NCBI GenBank assembly: GCA_963781785.1
Contig: CAWAHD010000002.1
Span: 3,844,001-3,908,000 of the forward strand
Direction: 5' to 3'
DNA: 64,000 bases
Source of the DNA: CAWAHD01 sp963781785
GTDB lineage: Bacteria > Planctomycetota > Planctomycetia > Isosphaerales > Isosphaeraceae
Positions within the stretch are counted from its first letter, which is position 1. Every line of letters starts with the position of its first letter. Made by a program: the position numbers and the translations under genes. The notes below the pieces were generated by a model that was given only the letters and a program-made list of their open reading frames with translations, made no database searches and was not told where the DNA came from. Positions 51,780 through 60,639 of this stretch are shown here, in pieces.

Positions 51780-52421
51780 TCAATGCGTGAGCGAACTCGC
51801 TGCTCCACGATTGGTGGACGGCGGAGGTATCGCAGGGCGAGGGGTGGGTGGGACAATGACAGGACTGGTTGGCGTCGCACTCGGGCCGGTGCCGGTGGCG
51901 CCGGGGCTCGCCGAAGTTCCGAGGTCTGGCTTCGAGACCTCACTGCCAGGCACGAAAGTCCGTAAATAGTGAGCGATTCCAAAGGCTTCCTCGAGCGAAA
52001 GGGCCCCTCGAAACTGGGGCATGACTGCCCCTCGCCCTTCGATGATTATTCGCGCGATCTGGGCATCGGTACGGTACGACTGCCAGCGAACGTTCGTGAA
52101 GTCGGGAATGCCGGGAATGTCCCAAACCCCCCGTCCATCCACGCCGTGGCACCGGATGCAGTACCGGTTAAAGAGGCTCATCACCACGACTTTTTCTTGC
52201 TCGGGGCTACGCATCCAGTACCAAGCACCACCGTTCATCGTTGCGATCTGACCGGGAGGTATATCCTTGTGACCGAAATGGTCATGGAAAATCGAGTGCC
52301 AGTGATGGTCACCTCCGACTGTGGGGGCGGTCGCCACGCCCACAATCACAACGGTCATGATGATTGCGACCACACCACCAAGGCCCGGCGTCGGCTTGCG
52401 CGGTATAATGCGTGATGTCAC
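51780..52421 (-). CDS. Monohaem cytochrome c, membrane-anchored
   Basis: 213 residues, GTG start with GAGGAGA six bases upstream. N-terminal membrane helix (LGGVVAIIMTVVIVGVATA), then haem site CIRCHG at about 87, a DFTNVRWQSYRTDAQIARIIIEGRGAVMPQF core with the Met ligand and a Pro/Ser-rich tail. The NVRWQSYRTD/EGRG layout parallels the two haem domains of 47547-49207, so they probably share origin. Confidence 0.88.
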   Translation of the reverse strand: MTSRIIPRKPTPGLGGVVAIIMTVVIVGVATAPTVGGDHHWHSIFHDHFGHKDIPPGQIATMNGGAWYWMRSPEQEKVVVMSLFNRYCIRCHGVDGRGVWDIPGIPDFTNVRWQSYRTDAQIARIIIEGRGAVMPQFRGALSLEEAFGIAHYLRTFVPGSEVSKPDLGTSASPGATGTGPSATPTSPVIVPPTPRPAIPPPSTNRGAASSLTH

Positions 52422-52657
52422 GATATCTTCTCCTCATTATTGGGGAGAAAGATCCGGCGGTCCGGTCTTGTCCCGCTGACCTCTGCGACCCCTTGCGGGC
52501 CGAGAAGGAATTTCCTGGTATTTGCATTGTATCGGAAGAATCGAATGAGAATCTTCGCGATGATCACGAATATTTCGACGGTTGGTCTGTACAGCGGCGG
52601 ATGCAATGATTCATGTAGCCCCGGCGAGACTGAGGTCTTGATCGCGATCAATCGCGC

Positions 52658-53671
52658 TCAGCGGCTTGTATCGTCTCGAGCGGCGGTCACGATGACGCTC
52701 ACGTAGTTGGCTCGCTCAATGGCCGCGCGATCGGGACAATTTTGCAGGCTCAGGCTTCCCTTCATCTGCTTGATCGAACCATACCCTCTCTCCTCCAACC
52801 AGGTGGGAAGTCCGTCAAGCAAGGTACGGACGTAGGCGGGGCCGTGCCGCAGCAGAGCCGAGGTCGTCATGGTCACGTCGGCGCCCACCAGAAGCAGCTT
52901 GAGCACGTCTTCAGACGAATGCACGCCGGTCGACGCCGCCAGGGAGATCGAAAGCTGGGGGCGAAGGATGGCGATCCAGTGCATTGGTAACCGTAGTTCC
53001 GCACTTGTGCTCAACGTCAGGCGTGGACTGATCTGGAGAGTGTCCAGTGCGATGTCCGGCTCGAAAAAACGGTTGAAGAGCACCAGGCCGTTAGCGCCGA
53101 TTTCGACAAGGCGGCGCGCCAGGTTGGGCAGCGAGCTGAAGTACGGGCCTAACTTGACGGCAAGTGGGACAGTCACCGCCTCGCGAACAGCGGTCACTGA
53201 ATCGAGATATCGTTGCTCAACCTGAACAGCAGTTGCCTCAGGATCAGTCGGGACAAAGTACACGTTGAGCTCAACGGCATCCGCCCCGGCCTCCTCGAGG
53301 AGTTGGGCATGACGGGCCCAACTCCCCATCCCCGCACCGTTCAGGCTACCGATCACCGGGATCGAAAGCGCCTGCTTGGCTCGCTTGATCTCCCGGAGGT
53401 AGTTTGACGGACCTGTGTTGTAAAGGTCGAGCTCGGACAGGCCTGAAAGGGTCTCGGCGAACGCATTCATTCCGTGCTCGAAATAGCGACGCACGGCCAA
53501 CTCGTCGCGTTCGAGCTGCTCCTCGAAGAGCGATGGCATCACCACCGCAGCCACGCCGGCCTCTTCCATCTGATGCAGGATGTCAAGTTGGCCCGTCAGG
53601 GGCGACGCCGACGCCACCAGCGGGTTCCTCAGCTCGAGCCCCAGATAGGTTGTCCGCAGATCGACGCTCAT
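52658..53671 (-). CDS. Dihydroorotate dehydrogenase-like oxidoreductase
   Basis: 337 residues from MSVDLRTTYLGLELRNPL; AAGGG lies nine bases upstream. It has the FMN-barrel pattern of class 1 PyrD: LRNPLVASASPLTG, GAGMGSWARHAQLLEEAGADAVELNVYF, PLAVKLGPYF, GANGLVLFNRF and STGVHSSEDVLKLLLVGAD. Members annotated as DHOD-like sit apart from the pyrimidine operon and may use another substrate. The usual catalytic Cys/Ser loop cannot be assigned with certainty. Preceded by a small membrane protein gene. Confidence 0.85.
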   Translation of the reverse strand: MSVDLRTTYLGLELRNPLVASASPLTGQLDILHQMEEAGVAAVVMPSLFEEQLERDELAVRRYFEHGMNAFAETLSGLSELDLYNTGPSNYLREIKRAKQALSIPVIGSLNGAGMGSWARHAQLLEEAGADAVELNVYFVPTDPEATAVQVEQRYLDSVTAVREAVTVPLAVKLGPYFSSLPNLARRLVEIGANGLVLFNRFFEPDIALDTLQISPRLTLSTSAELRLPMHWIAILRPQLSISLAASTGVHSSEDVLKLLLVGADVTMTTSALLRHGPAYVRTLLDGLPTWLEERGYGSIKQMKGSLSLQNCPDRAAIERANYVSVIVTAARDDTSR

Positions 53672-53714
53672 CGCTGAACCCTTTCCGGGCCCTCTTACCT
53701 GACGAGGAACATCC

Positions 53715-53972
53715 CTAATCGGATGATCCCTGGCTCTCCGAGGCTGCTGGCTCTGTTGTTCCTTCGGGAGGGGCTGCAAAGCACAGACCCCACAGAAAGA
53801 GCACGAGCCCGCCCAACCCGAGAGGCAGCCCGATGGGCAGGAGCACCATCGTCACCCCCATCGCAAGTCCGACAATCATGAGGACGAATCCTGCCACCAC
53901 GGCGATGGTGTGCCCCAGGAATCGTTCTCCCGTCTGCAGCAGGTGTCGATCGGAAGCGTGAGCGTTCCACAT
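53715..53972 (-). CDS. Small membrane protein, two helices
   Basis: 85 residues: a hydrophilic start (MWNAHASDRHLLQTG), then TIAVVAGFVLMIVGLAMGV and TMVLLPIGLPLGLGGLVLFLWGL as two closely spaced membrane helices, then an acidic tail. It may be cotranscribed with the dehydrogenase-like gene, 43 bp downstream. No function known. Confidence 0.65.
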   Translation of the reverse strand: MWNAHASDRHLLQTGERFLGHTIAVVAGFVLMIVGLAMGVTMVLLPIGLPLGLGGLVLFLWGLCFAAPPEGTTEPAASESQGSSD

Positions 53973-54445
53973 GGCGGCTCTCCCCAGAGAAATGAATCCG
54001 ACTTCTCACATCGCGGGGAGCGTCCAACTGAGGGGCGCAGAAAAAAACCCCAGCGATGCGACGAGACGCACACCAGGGCCACCATAGCCGGGCTCAACCT
54101 GCCCGCCTTGAGCAAATCGAACGCCTCTTAACATAAGAAATTGCAAATCGAATGTCAATCCACCCGCCCAAGGCTCAGTCAAGTCGCTGAATCCATCCAG
54201 GGTGCAAGAGGCATTCGTGTCGGCGCATCGGGGCATCGGCTGGATCAGAGATGACGGTTATGTCAAAAAAAGGGGAACCGGCGACATGTCATCGTCACAC
54301 TCCAGGACGTTCGCGTCGGGTATAATCTGTACGGATCGCATCTATTTTGACGCTCGACTCGAGAGTCTGGCACCTGGCCTCTGCCACAACTGTCTCGTTC
54401 GATTCTGCACTTTTAGACTTCAACCCATTTTGCGAAGGGCGGGCC
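53973..54445. other. Divergent intergenic region
   Basis: 473 bp between the small membrane protein gene and the binding-protein gene. Locally AT-rich around 54120-54160. Open frames here overlap the 5' end of the binding-protein gene and are not credible. The promoter of the Wsp-like operon is expected near the right end. Confidence 0.4.
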
Positions 54446-55738
54446 ATGAAACAATCGCTGGCCGCGCTAGTCGTGCTCGTCATCCTCGGCAGCGCGGCGT
54501 TCTGGTGGGGTCCATATCTCTTGGGCCGGGCCGCGCCGCCGATCAAGGTGGGAATTCTCCATTCCAGGATCGGTCCGATGAAAATCAGTGAAGAGTCGAT
54601 GATTGATGGCGAAGTCCTGGCGCTGGAGGAGATCAAAAGAAGCGGCGGTCTCTCGGGCCGAGACGTCGAGTGGGTGATCGCTGATGGACAGTCTGACTGG
54701 CCGACGTACGCGCGGGAAGCGCAGCGGCTGATCGAACACGAGAAGGTGAGCGTGATCTTTGGTTGCTGGACCTCCGCGAGCCGCAAGAGCGTCAAGCCGG
54801 TGGTCGAACGGTTTTCTCACTTGCTGATTTATCCGATGGCCTATGAAGGATTGGAGCAGTCACCCAACATCATTTATACCGGTGCGGCCCCGAACCAGCA
54901 GGTGATTCCTGCAATGAGCTGGTGTCACGAGATTCTCAAGTCTCGCAAGTTCTTCCTTGTCGGTTCTGATTACGTGTGGCCTCATTGCGTCAACGAGATC
55001 GCCAAGGATCAGATCAAGGCTCTGGGCGCCCAGTGTGTCGGCGAGTCGTACATTCTCTTCGGCAGCACCGAGGTGGATGCCACAGTGGAAGCGATCAAAA
55101 AGGCGAGCCCTGATGTTATCATCAGCACCGTGGTTGGAGACAGCAACGGACCCTTTTACAAGCGCCTGCACGCCGCCGGCATTCTTCCGGAGCGCTGCCC
55201 TGTGTTGTCGTTCAGCATCGCCGAGGATGAGCTGCGCAAGCTACCACTGTCCGCCATGGTGGGCGATTACGCAGCGTGGAACTATTTTCAGTCGATCGAC
55301 CGCAGCGAGAATCGAGACTTCGTCCGGAAGTTTCAAAAGAAATACGGCGCCGACCGGGTGACGAGTGACGTGATCGTGGCGGCCTATAACAGCGTTCGAT
55401 TGTGGGCACAGGCTGTCAAAGAGGCCGAGACCGACGATGTCGCCAAGGTGATCACGACAATCCGACGGCAAAGCCTCAATGCACCAGAGGGGATCGTAAC
55501 GGTGGACGACGAGACTCAGCATACCTGGAGGCCGGTCTACGTCGGCCGGATCCGGGGCGACGGTCAGTTCGACCTGGTCTGGAGCTCGGGAAAGGCCGTG
55601 CGTCCAATTCCGTATCCGCGGTCACGGTCACAATCGGATTGGGAGTCCTTTCGTGACGGCCTGTACCGTGCCTGGGGAGGGTGGGCAAACCCTGACACCG
55701 GCCGACGGTTGCCACGAGCTGATGGAACGGCTGGCTAG
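54446..55738 (+). CDS. Urea/short-chain amide-type substrate-binding protein
   Basis: 430 residues from MKQSLAALVVLVILG; the hydrophobic N-terminus with AFWWGPYLLG acts as a signal or anchor and has no lipobox. The periplasmic binding fold has VGILHSRIGPMKISEESMIDGEVLALEEI, FGCWTSASRKSVKPVVE, PMAYEGLEQSPNIIYTGAAPNQQ and FFLVGSDYVWPHCVNEI, all close to the UrtA/FmdD branch that binds urea or short-chain amides. No permease or ATPase gene is adjacent; the next genes encode a chemoreceptor array, so a sensing rather than transport role is likely. Confidence 0.88.
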   Translation: MKQSLAALVVLVILGSAAFWWGPYLLGRAAPPIKVGILHSRIGPMKISEESMIDGEVLALEEIKRSGGLSGRDVEWVIADGQSDWPTYAREAQRLIEHEKVSVIFGCWTSASRKSVKPVVERFSHLLIYPMAYEGLEQSPNIIYTGAAPNQQVIPAMSWCHEILKSRKFFLVGSDYVWPHCVNEIAKDQIKALGAQCVGESYILFGSTEVDATVEAIKKASPDVIISTVVGDSNGPFYKRLHAAGILPERCPVLSFSIAEDELRKLPLSAMVGDYAAWNYFQSIDRSENRDFVRKFQKKYGADRVTSDVIVAAYNSVRLWAQAVKEAETDDVAKVITTIRRQSLNAPEGIVTVDDETQHTWRPVYVGRIRGDGQFDLVWSSGKAVRPIPYPRSRSQSDWESFRDGLYRAWGGWANPDTGRRLPRADGTAG

Positions 55739-55841
55739 GTTGCCTCAGTTTCGAGAAGGGCGAACGCCTCCGGCCGCCTGGCTCCGGCAACCCCCTGGGT
55801 GGTGATGTGGTCTTTTTCCTCTTTGTTCAGGGCGACCGGCC

Positions 55842-57923
55842 ATGAGTTTGCGATTGGGTTCATTGGCGCTGAGTCGGATGAGCATCAGCACTCAGTTGTT
55901 GCTCTGGTTTCTGGTCATGTCGCTCCTCCCCTGCGGCCTGCTCACAGCCTTGATCTCGTACAGCGCCACGCAGTCGCTCAAGAAATCGGTTCGTCAGGGG
56001 CTGCTGGCAATCGCCGATGCCAGGATGGCTCAGCTCGAGAGCTTCGTCCGCGAGCGTCGCGCTGACATGAACATGGCCAGCCGGACGACCGTCCTCGTGG
56101 ATTCCATGCCTCGCCTATCGGAAGCACGGCGCAAGGAGTCGATCGACTCGCCTGCCTATCTCGAGCTGAGTCAGCCGCTGCGTCGATTCATCGAAAACTT
56201 TGTCGCATCATTCGGATATTCTAATGTTTATATATTTGACATCGACGGCACACTTTTATTTCAGCTCAAGTCCGACCTCAACGTGGGATCAAACATTCTG
56301 ACCGGTCCGCTCAGGGAGAGCGAGCTGGCCGAAGTCTTCGACCGGGTGCGCACCTTGCTGCAATCGGAGATCTCGGATTACCAGATGTACTCCGGCCACA
56401 GCGAACCGGCGGCATTCATCGCCACCCCGATCTTCAGCGGCCAGGGACGGATCGTGGGGTTCATGGCCTTCGAGCTCGAGAACGAGCACGTCTTCCATGT
56501 ATTCAAGGATTACAGCGGACTGGGCGAGACCGGAGAGGCAATGGTGGCGATGCGCCAGGGCCAGGAGTTTACCTACGTGGCACCGCCGCGCTACTCACCG
56601 GATGCGGCTTTCAAGTACCATGGGCACTTTGGCGATGTCAATGCGCGGCCGATGCAACAAGCTGTCGAGGGCGAGCGCGGCTACGGCGAAGGGATCGACT
56701 ACCGTGGCCAGCCGGTGGTCGCCGCCTGGTCGTATCTTCCCTCGTACCGCTGGGGAATGGTGGTCAAACAGGATGTCGATGAGGCATTTGAGCTGGTCAA
56801 CAAGCAGAGAACCGTGGTTTTCGCACTCGTTGCGCTCACGACCTTGATCGTCGCGGCCATTGCTCGCTGGCTATCGCGGACGATCACTCAGCCGATCCGC
56901 GAGGCCGCCCAGGTGGCTGAGCAGGTAGCCGCCGGAAATCTCACGCTCGGCTGTGATTCCTGGGCGCCAGGGGAGGCTGGATTGCTGCTGCGGGCGATCG
57001 GCAAGATGATCGGAGACCTGCGGTCGTTGATCGGCAGGATTCAGCGATCGAGCATCTCACTCCTGTCGACCGCCACCGAGATCGCCGCGACATCCCGGCA
57101 GCAGGAACAGGCCGTCTTCGACTACAGCGCCTCCACCAACCAGGCTGCCGTCGCCGTGAATGAAATCTCGGCCACGGGGAGTGAGCTCTTGAAGACCATG
57201 AATGAGGTCAACGAAGTCGCCACCCAGACGGCCCACATGGCCTCGATCGGCCAGGAAAGCTTGACCAGCATGGATCACACCATGCGGCAGTTGGCCGAGT
57301 CGACCGGCTCGATCGGCTCGAAGCTTTCCGTCATCAGCGAGCGCGCGGCCAACATCAACCTGGTCGTGACCACGATCACCAAGGTTGCCGATCAGACCAA
57401 TTTGCTGTCGATCAACGCGGCCATCGAAGCCGAGAAAGCGGGCGAGTATGGCCTGGGCTTCCTGGTCGTCGCCCGTGAGATCCGTCGTCTGGCTGATATG
57501 ACCGCGGTGGCCACTCTCGACATCGAGCGCATGGTCAAGGAGATGCAATACAGCGTCTCGGCGGGTGTCATGGAGATGGACAAGTTCAGCGAACAGGTCC
57601 GCAAAGTGGTCGGCGAAGTGGGCCAGATCGGCGGTCAGCTCGGCCAGATCATCACCGGCGTTCAAAGCCTGCACCAGCGGTTTGACCAGGTGACCGAGGG
57701 CATGCGGGTGCAGTCGCAGGGGGCCGACCAGATCCGCGAGGCGATGTCGCGCCTGAGCGAGGCCGCAAACCAGACGTCGCTCTCCCTTCGAGAATTCAAC
57801 AAGGCGACCGAGAGCCTCCGCGAGGCGGTCGGCGGTCTGAAAGAAGAGGTCTCTCGGTTCAATCTGGGCGCGATCGCCCCTGCCCTGGTTGCACCCTCCT
57901 TACCTGCAACTCGCGTGTCCTGA
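55842..57923 (+). CDS. Methyl-accepting chemotaxis protein, WspA-like
   Basis: 693 residues. First membrane helix at about 12-38 (LLLWFLVMSLLPCGLLTALIS), a periplasmic dCache-type sensor to about 320, second helix (VVFALVALTTLIVAAIARWL), HAMP (REAAQVAEQVAAGNLTLG), then the signalling hairpin with tip REIRRLADMTAVATLDIERMV. That tip and the VGEVGQIGGQLGQIITGVQSL stretch resemble WspA of Pseudomonas more than motility receptors. It probably detects a surface or ligand signal, perhaps via the binding protein upstream. Confidence 0.92.
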   Translation: MSLRLGSLALSRMSISTQLLLWFLVMSLLPCGLLTALISYSATQSLKKSVRQGLLAIADARMAQLESFVRERRADMNMASRTTVLVDSMPRLSEARRKESIDSPAYLELSQPLRRFIENFVASFGYSNVYIFDIDGTLLFQLKSDLNVGSNILTGPLRESELAEVFDRVRTLLQSEISDYQMYSGHSEPAAFIATPIFSGQGRIVGFMAFELENEHVFHVFKDYSGLGETGEAMVAMRQGQEFTYVAPPRYSPDAAFKYHGHFGDVNARPMQQAVEGERGYGEGIDYRGQPVVAAWSYLPSYRWGMVVKQDVDEAFELVNKQRTVVFALVALTTLIVAAIARWLSRTITQPIREAAQVAEQVAAGNLTLGCDSWAPGEAGLLLRAIGKMIGDLRSLIGRIQRSSISLLSTATEIAATSRQQEQAVFDYSASTNQAAVAVNEISATGSELLKTMNEVNEVATQTAHMASIGQESLTSMDHTMRQLAESTGSIGSKLSVISERAANINLVVTTITKVADQTNLLSINAAIEAEKAGEYGLGFLVVAREIRRLADMTAVATLDIERMVKEMQYSVSAGVMEMDKFSEQVRKVVGEVGQIGGQLGQIITGVQSLHQRFDQVTEGMRVQSQGADQIREAMSRLSEAANQTSLSLREFNKATESLREAVGGLKEEVSRFNLGAIAPALVAPSLPATRVS

Positions 57924-57945
57924 ATCCAGCCTGGCGTGATCAACC

Positions 57946-58542
57946 ATGCTCCTCTTGACCTTCAATGCCGGCGTGAACCGCTACGCTATTGACTCGATAC
58001 GAGTCGTCGAGCTCATACCCAGGGTCGACCTCCGCTCGATTCCGCATGCCCCATCGTTTCTGGTCGGGCTACTGGCATACCGCGGCAAGGTCGTTCCCGT
58101 GATCGATCTCGGCTTGGTGCTCGCTGACACCCGTTGCGGCCAGAGCCTCAGTACTCGCATCATCCTGGTCAATCACGCGCCCGGTGATCAGAATCGATGG
58201 AAGAATGATCGAGACGGCTCGGTCACGAATGGCGGACCCAGGCCGTCGGGCCAGAAGCGTGATGCGGATCTGCTCGGATTAGTGGCCGAGCGGGTGAGCG
58301 ACCTGACTTATGTGAAGCCCGAGGAGATCATCCCCGCTCCCGTGCATATTCCCGACGTGCCTTACCTCGATGCGATCGTCCAGACTGATCAGGGGATTGT
58401 CCAGCTCATTGCCGTTGACCGGCTTCGGGACACCCTGCTTCGGGGCGCATTCTCCGGTCTGGATCTGACGTCGCCGCCGGAAGCTTCGACAGAACCATCC
58501 TCGAAATCGGCATTCGACTCTCCCGAATCAGGAAATTTGTAA
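57946..58542 (+). CDS. CheW-like adaptor, WspB-like
   Basis: 198 residues. CheW fold: LTFNAGVNRYAIDSIRVVELIPRVDLRSIPHAP, GLLAYRGKVVPVIDLG and a GLVAERVSDLTYV strand. It couples receptor and CheA. It follows the receptor by 22 bp and ends 12 bp before the CheR gene. Confidence 0.9.
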   Translation: MLLLTFNAGVNRYAIDSIRVVELIPRVDLRSIPHAPSFLVGLLAYRGKVVPVIDLGLVLADTRCGQSLSTRIILVNHAPGDQNRWKNDRDGSVTNGGPRPSGQKRDADLLGLVAERVSDLTYVKPEEIIPAPVHIPDVPYLDAIVQTDQGIVQLIAVDRLRDTLLRGAFSGLDLTSPPEASTEPSSKSAFDSPESGNL

Positions 58543-58554
58543 GCGGGGATCAAC

Positions 58555-59861
58555 GTGATCATGGCGACCGACCTGCGCGGGATCGAAGGGTTGCTGGCGA
58601 GCCGTATTGGCCTGGACCCTGCTTCGGTCGGCAGTCCGCTGATCTTGCGCACGGCGACAACACGAATGGGAGAGCTGGGGATAGACGACCTGGGTGCCTA
58701 TGAGCGCCGGGTGCGTTCCTCAGAGCCGGAGCTCCAGGCGCTGATCGAGGAAGTCGTGGTTGCAGAGAGCTGGTTCTTCCGCGACGAACGGCCATTTGAG
58801 TGGCTGCGGGAGTACGTCCGTACGCGCTGGCTGAACAACCCGTCACGGCCACCGTTACGAATCCTCAGCCTGGCCTGCGCCGGGGGTGAAGAACCTTACT
58901 CCATCGCCATGGTGCTACTGGACCTCGGGCTTCCAGGTCGGCGATTTGTGATCGACGCTGTCGACATCAGCGATCGCCGACTGGCCGTCGCCCGTCGTGG
59001 AGTTTACTCACTCAATGCCTTCCGTGGTACCGACGCCGGCTACCGAACGCGATATTTTCGGCAGCATCCCCAAGGCTATGAGCTCATCCCCGCGGTCCGA
59101 TCAGTGGTTCGGTTTCACCGGGCCAGTCTCATCGAGCCGGAACTGCTTGACGGCTCGCCGCCTTACGATGTTCTGTTCTGTCGCAATCTGCTGATCTACC
59201 TGAGCGACTCAGCCTGTGCCTGCGTGCTGGCGTCAATTGATCGGCTGCTCGCTACCGATGGCGTGCTTGTGATCGGACACGCTGACCGGCTTGAGACTGC
59301 TAGAGCGCGCACGAAATTCACACCGGTGGGCGATCCGGGGTGCTTTGCGTATTGCCGCAAGGCCGATGGCCAGGCGAACGCCACTTCCTATCCCGGCAAG
59401 CCGTTCCAGCATCGCTCGAGGGAGCCAGCTTCGTCGGCGGTGTCCCCCGCGCGACGAGGGTTGGGATTCCTGGGAACGCGACCAGCAGTGCCCCTCGGGT
59501 CGGCGGTTCGAAGCATGCCGACTTGAGGGCGCCGGACGCCGCTGAGCCCCCAGTGCTCCTGGACCATGCTGCGGCGCTCGCGAATCAGGGGCGGTTCGCT
59601 GAAGCCGTCGCGGTGTGCCAGCAGCATCTCCGGCAGCAGGGTCTGAGCGCCCAAGCCTATTGTTTGATGGGGATGATCTGCCAGGCAGCCGGCGACCGCG
59701 GTCGTGCCGAAGATTGCTTTCAGAAGACGGTCTATCTCGATCCCGCACATGACGAGGCGCTCCTGGCGCTGGCACTCTTGGCCGAGCGACGCGGCGATCC
59801 GGTCGCAGCCGCAGGCTTTCGTCGCCGGGCCGAACGGACCATCGCGATGACCAGGAAGTGA
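58555..59861 (+). CDS. CheR methyltransferase with TPR tail, WspC-like (frame disrupted)
   Basis: About 435 codons, GTG start after GGGGAT. CheR part: VVVAESWFFRDERPFEWL, ILSLACAGGEEPYSIAM (SAM motif), DAVDISDRRLAVARRGVY and DVLFCRNLLIYLSD. The frame changes in the linker between about 59440 and 59520; it then reads RVGGSKHADLRAPDAAEPPVLLDH and TPR repeats (AALANQGRFAEAVAVCQQHL, AYCLMGMICQAAGDRGRAEDCFQKTVYLDP). A CheR with C-terminal TPRs is the WspC hallmark; it methylates the receptor. Confidence 0.85.
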
Positions 59862-59871
59862 GCGACTTGAA

Positions 59872-60639
59872 ATGGCGAAAACGGCAGCCGCGCTCGATTC
59901 AACCGCCGGGAATGGGCTTTCGGCTCCCTTGCCGGATCGTCAGGGCACCTCCTCCCGGTGTGTGCCGGGAGACGGCGACTGCTGGAACTCGATCGGCGTT
60001 GCCGGCGATCGAAGTTGTCCCGAGCTGCAAGATTTCATCCACTGCCGGAACTGTCCGGTGTTTTCGGCGGCAGCGCGCACCTTCTTTGACCGCCCCGCCC
60101 CCGAGGGTTACCTGGCCGATTGGTCCAGGTGGCTGGCGATCTCGACTCGGCAAGCGCGTGGCGAAGGTAACGAAAGAGACGACGACACGATCCAGTCTCA
60201 AGGGCCGATCAGTGTCTTGATCTTCCGGCTAGGCGAGGAATGGCTGGCGTTTCGAACGCAGGCCGTCGCAGAGGTCACCACGCTTCGGCCGGTCCACCGG
60301 GTTCCTCACCGTTCCAACCAGATCTTTACCGGGCTCGTCAACCTTCAGGGTCAAGTTCAGCTTTGCGTGTCGCTGCACGGCCTGCTGGGATCGGCGATGG
60401 GGTCACCGTCACGGCTGGTCGTGCTCCAAGACCGTGACCGGGCTGAGACCTGGGCCTTCGCTGCCGACATGGTGCTGGGAGTCGAGCGGGTACCGTACAG
60501 CCAGTGGCGCGAGGCTCCGTCGACCCTGAGCAATCCGGCAGTGGGATTCAGTCAGGCAGTCTTGTCGTGGAATGGGCGAAGCATCGGCTTGCTCGACGAA
60601 CAGCGCGTCTTTGCGGCACTCAGGAGCCTGGGACCGTGA
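59872..60639 (+). CDS. CheW-like adaptor with N-terminal Cys motif, WspD-like
   Basis: 255 residues. An N-terminal extension has DCWNSIGVAGDRSCPEL and HCRNCPVF, a Cys motif found in WspD but not in ordinary CheW. The CheW domain spans about 110-250 (LIFRLGEEWLAFRTQAVAEVTTLRPVHRVPH, GLVNLQGQVQLCVSLHGLLG). The stop overlaps the CheA start (GTGA). Confidence 0.9.
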   Translation: MAKTAAALDSTAGNGLSAPLPDRQGTSSRCVPGDGDCWNSIGVAGDRSCPELQDFIHCRNCPVFSAAARTFFDRPAPEGYLADWSRWLAISTRQARGEGNERDDDTIQSQGPISVLIFRLGEEWLAFRTQAVAEVTTLRPVHRVPHRSNQIFTGLVNLQGQVQLCVSLHGLLGSAMGSPSRLVVLQDRDRAETWAFAADMVLGVERVPYSQWREAPSTLSNPAVGFSQAVLSWNGRSIGLLDEQRVFAALRSLGP

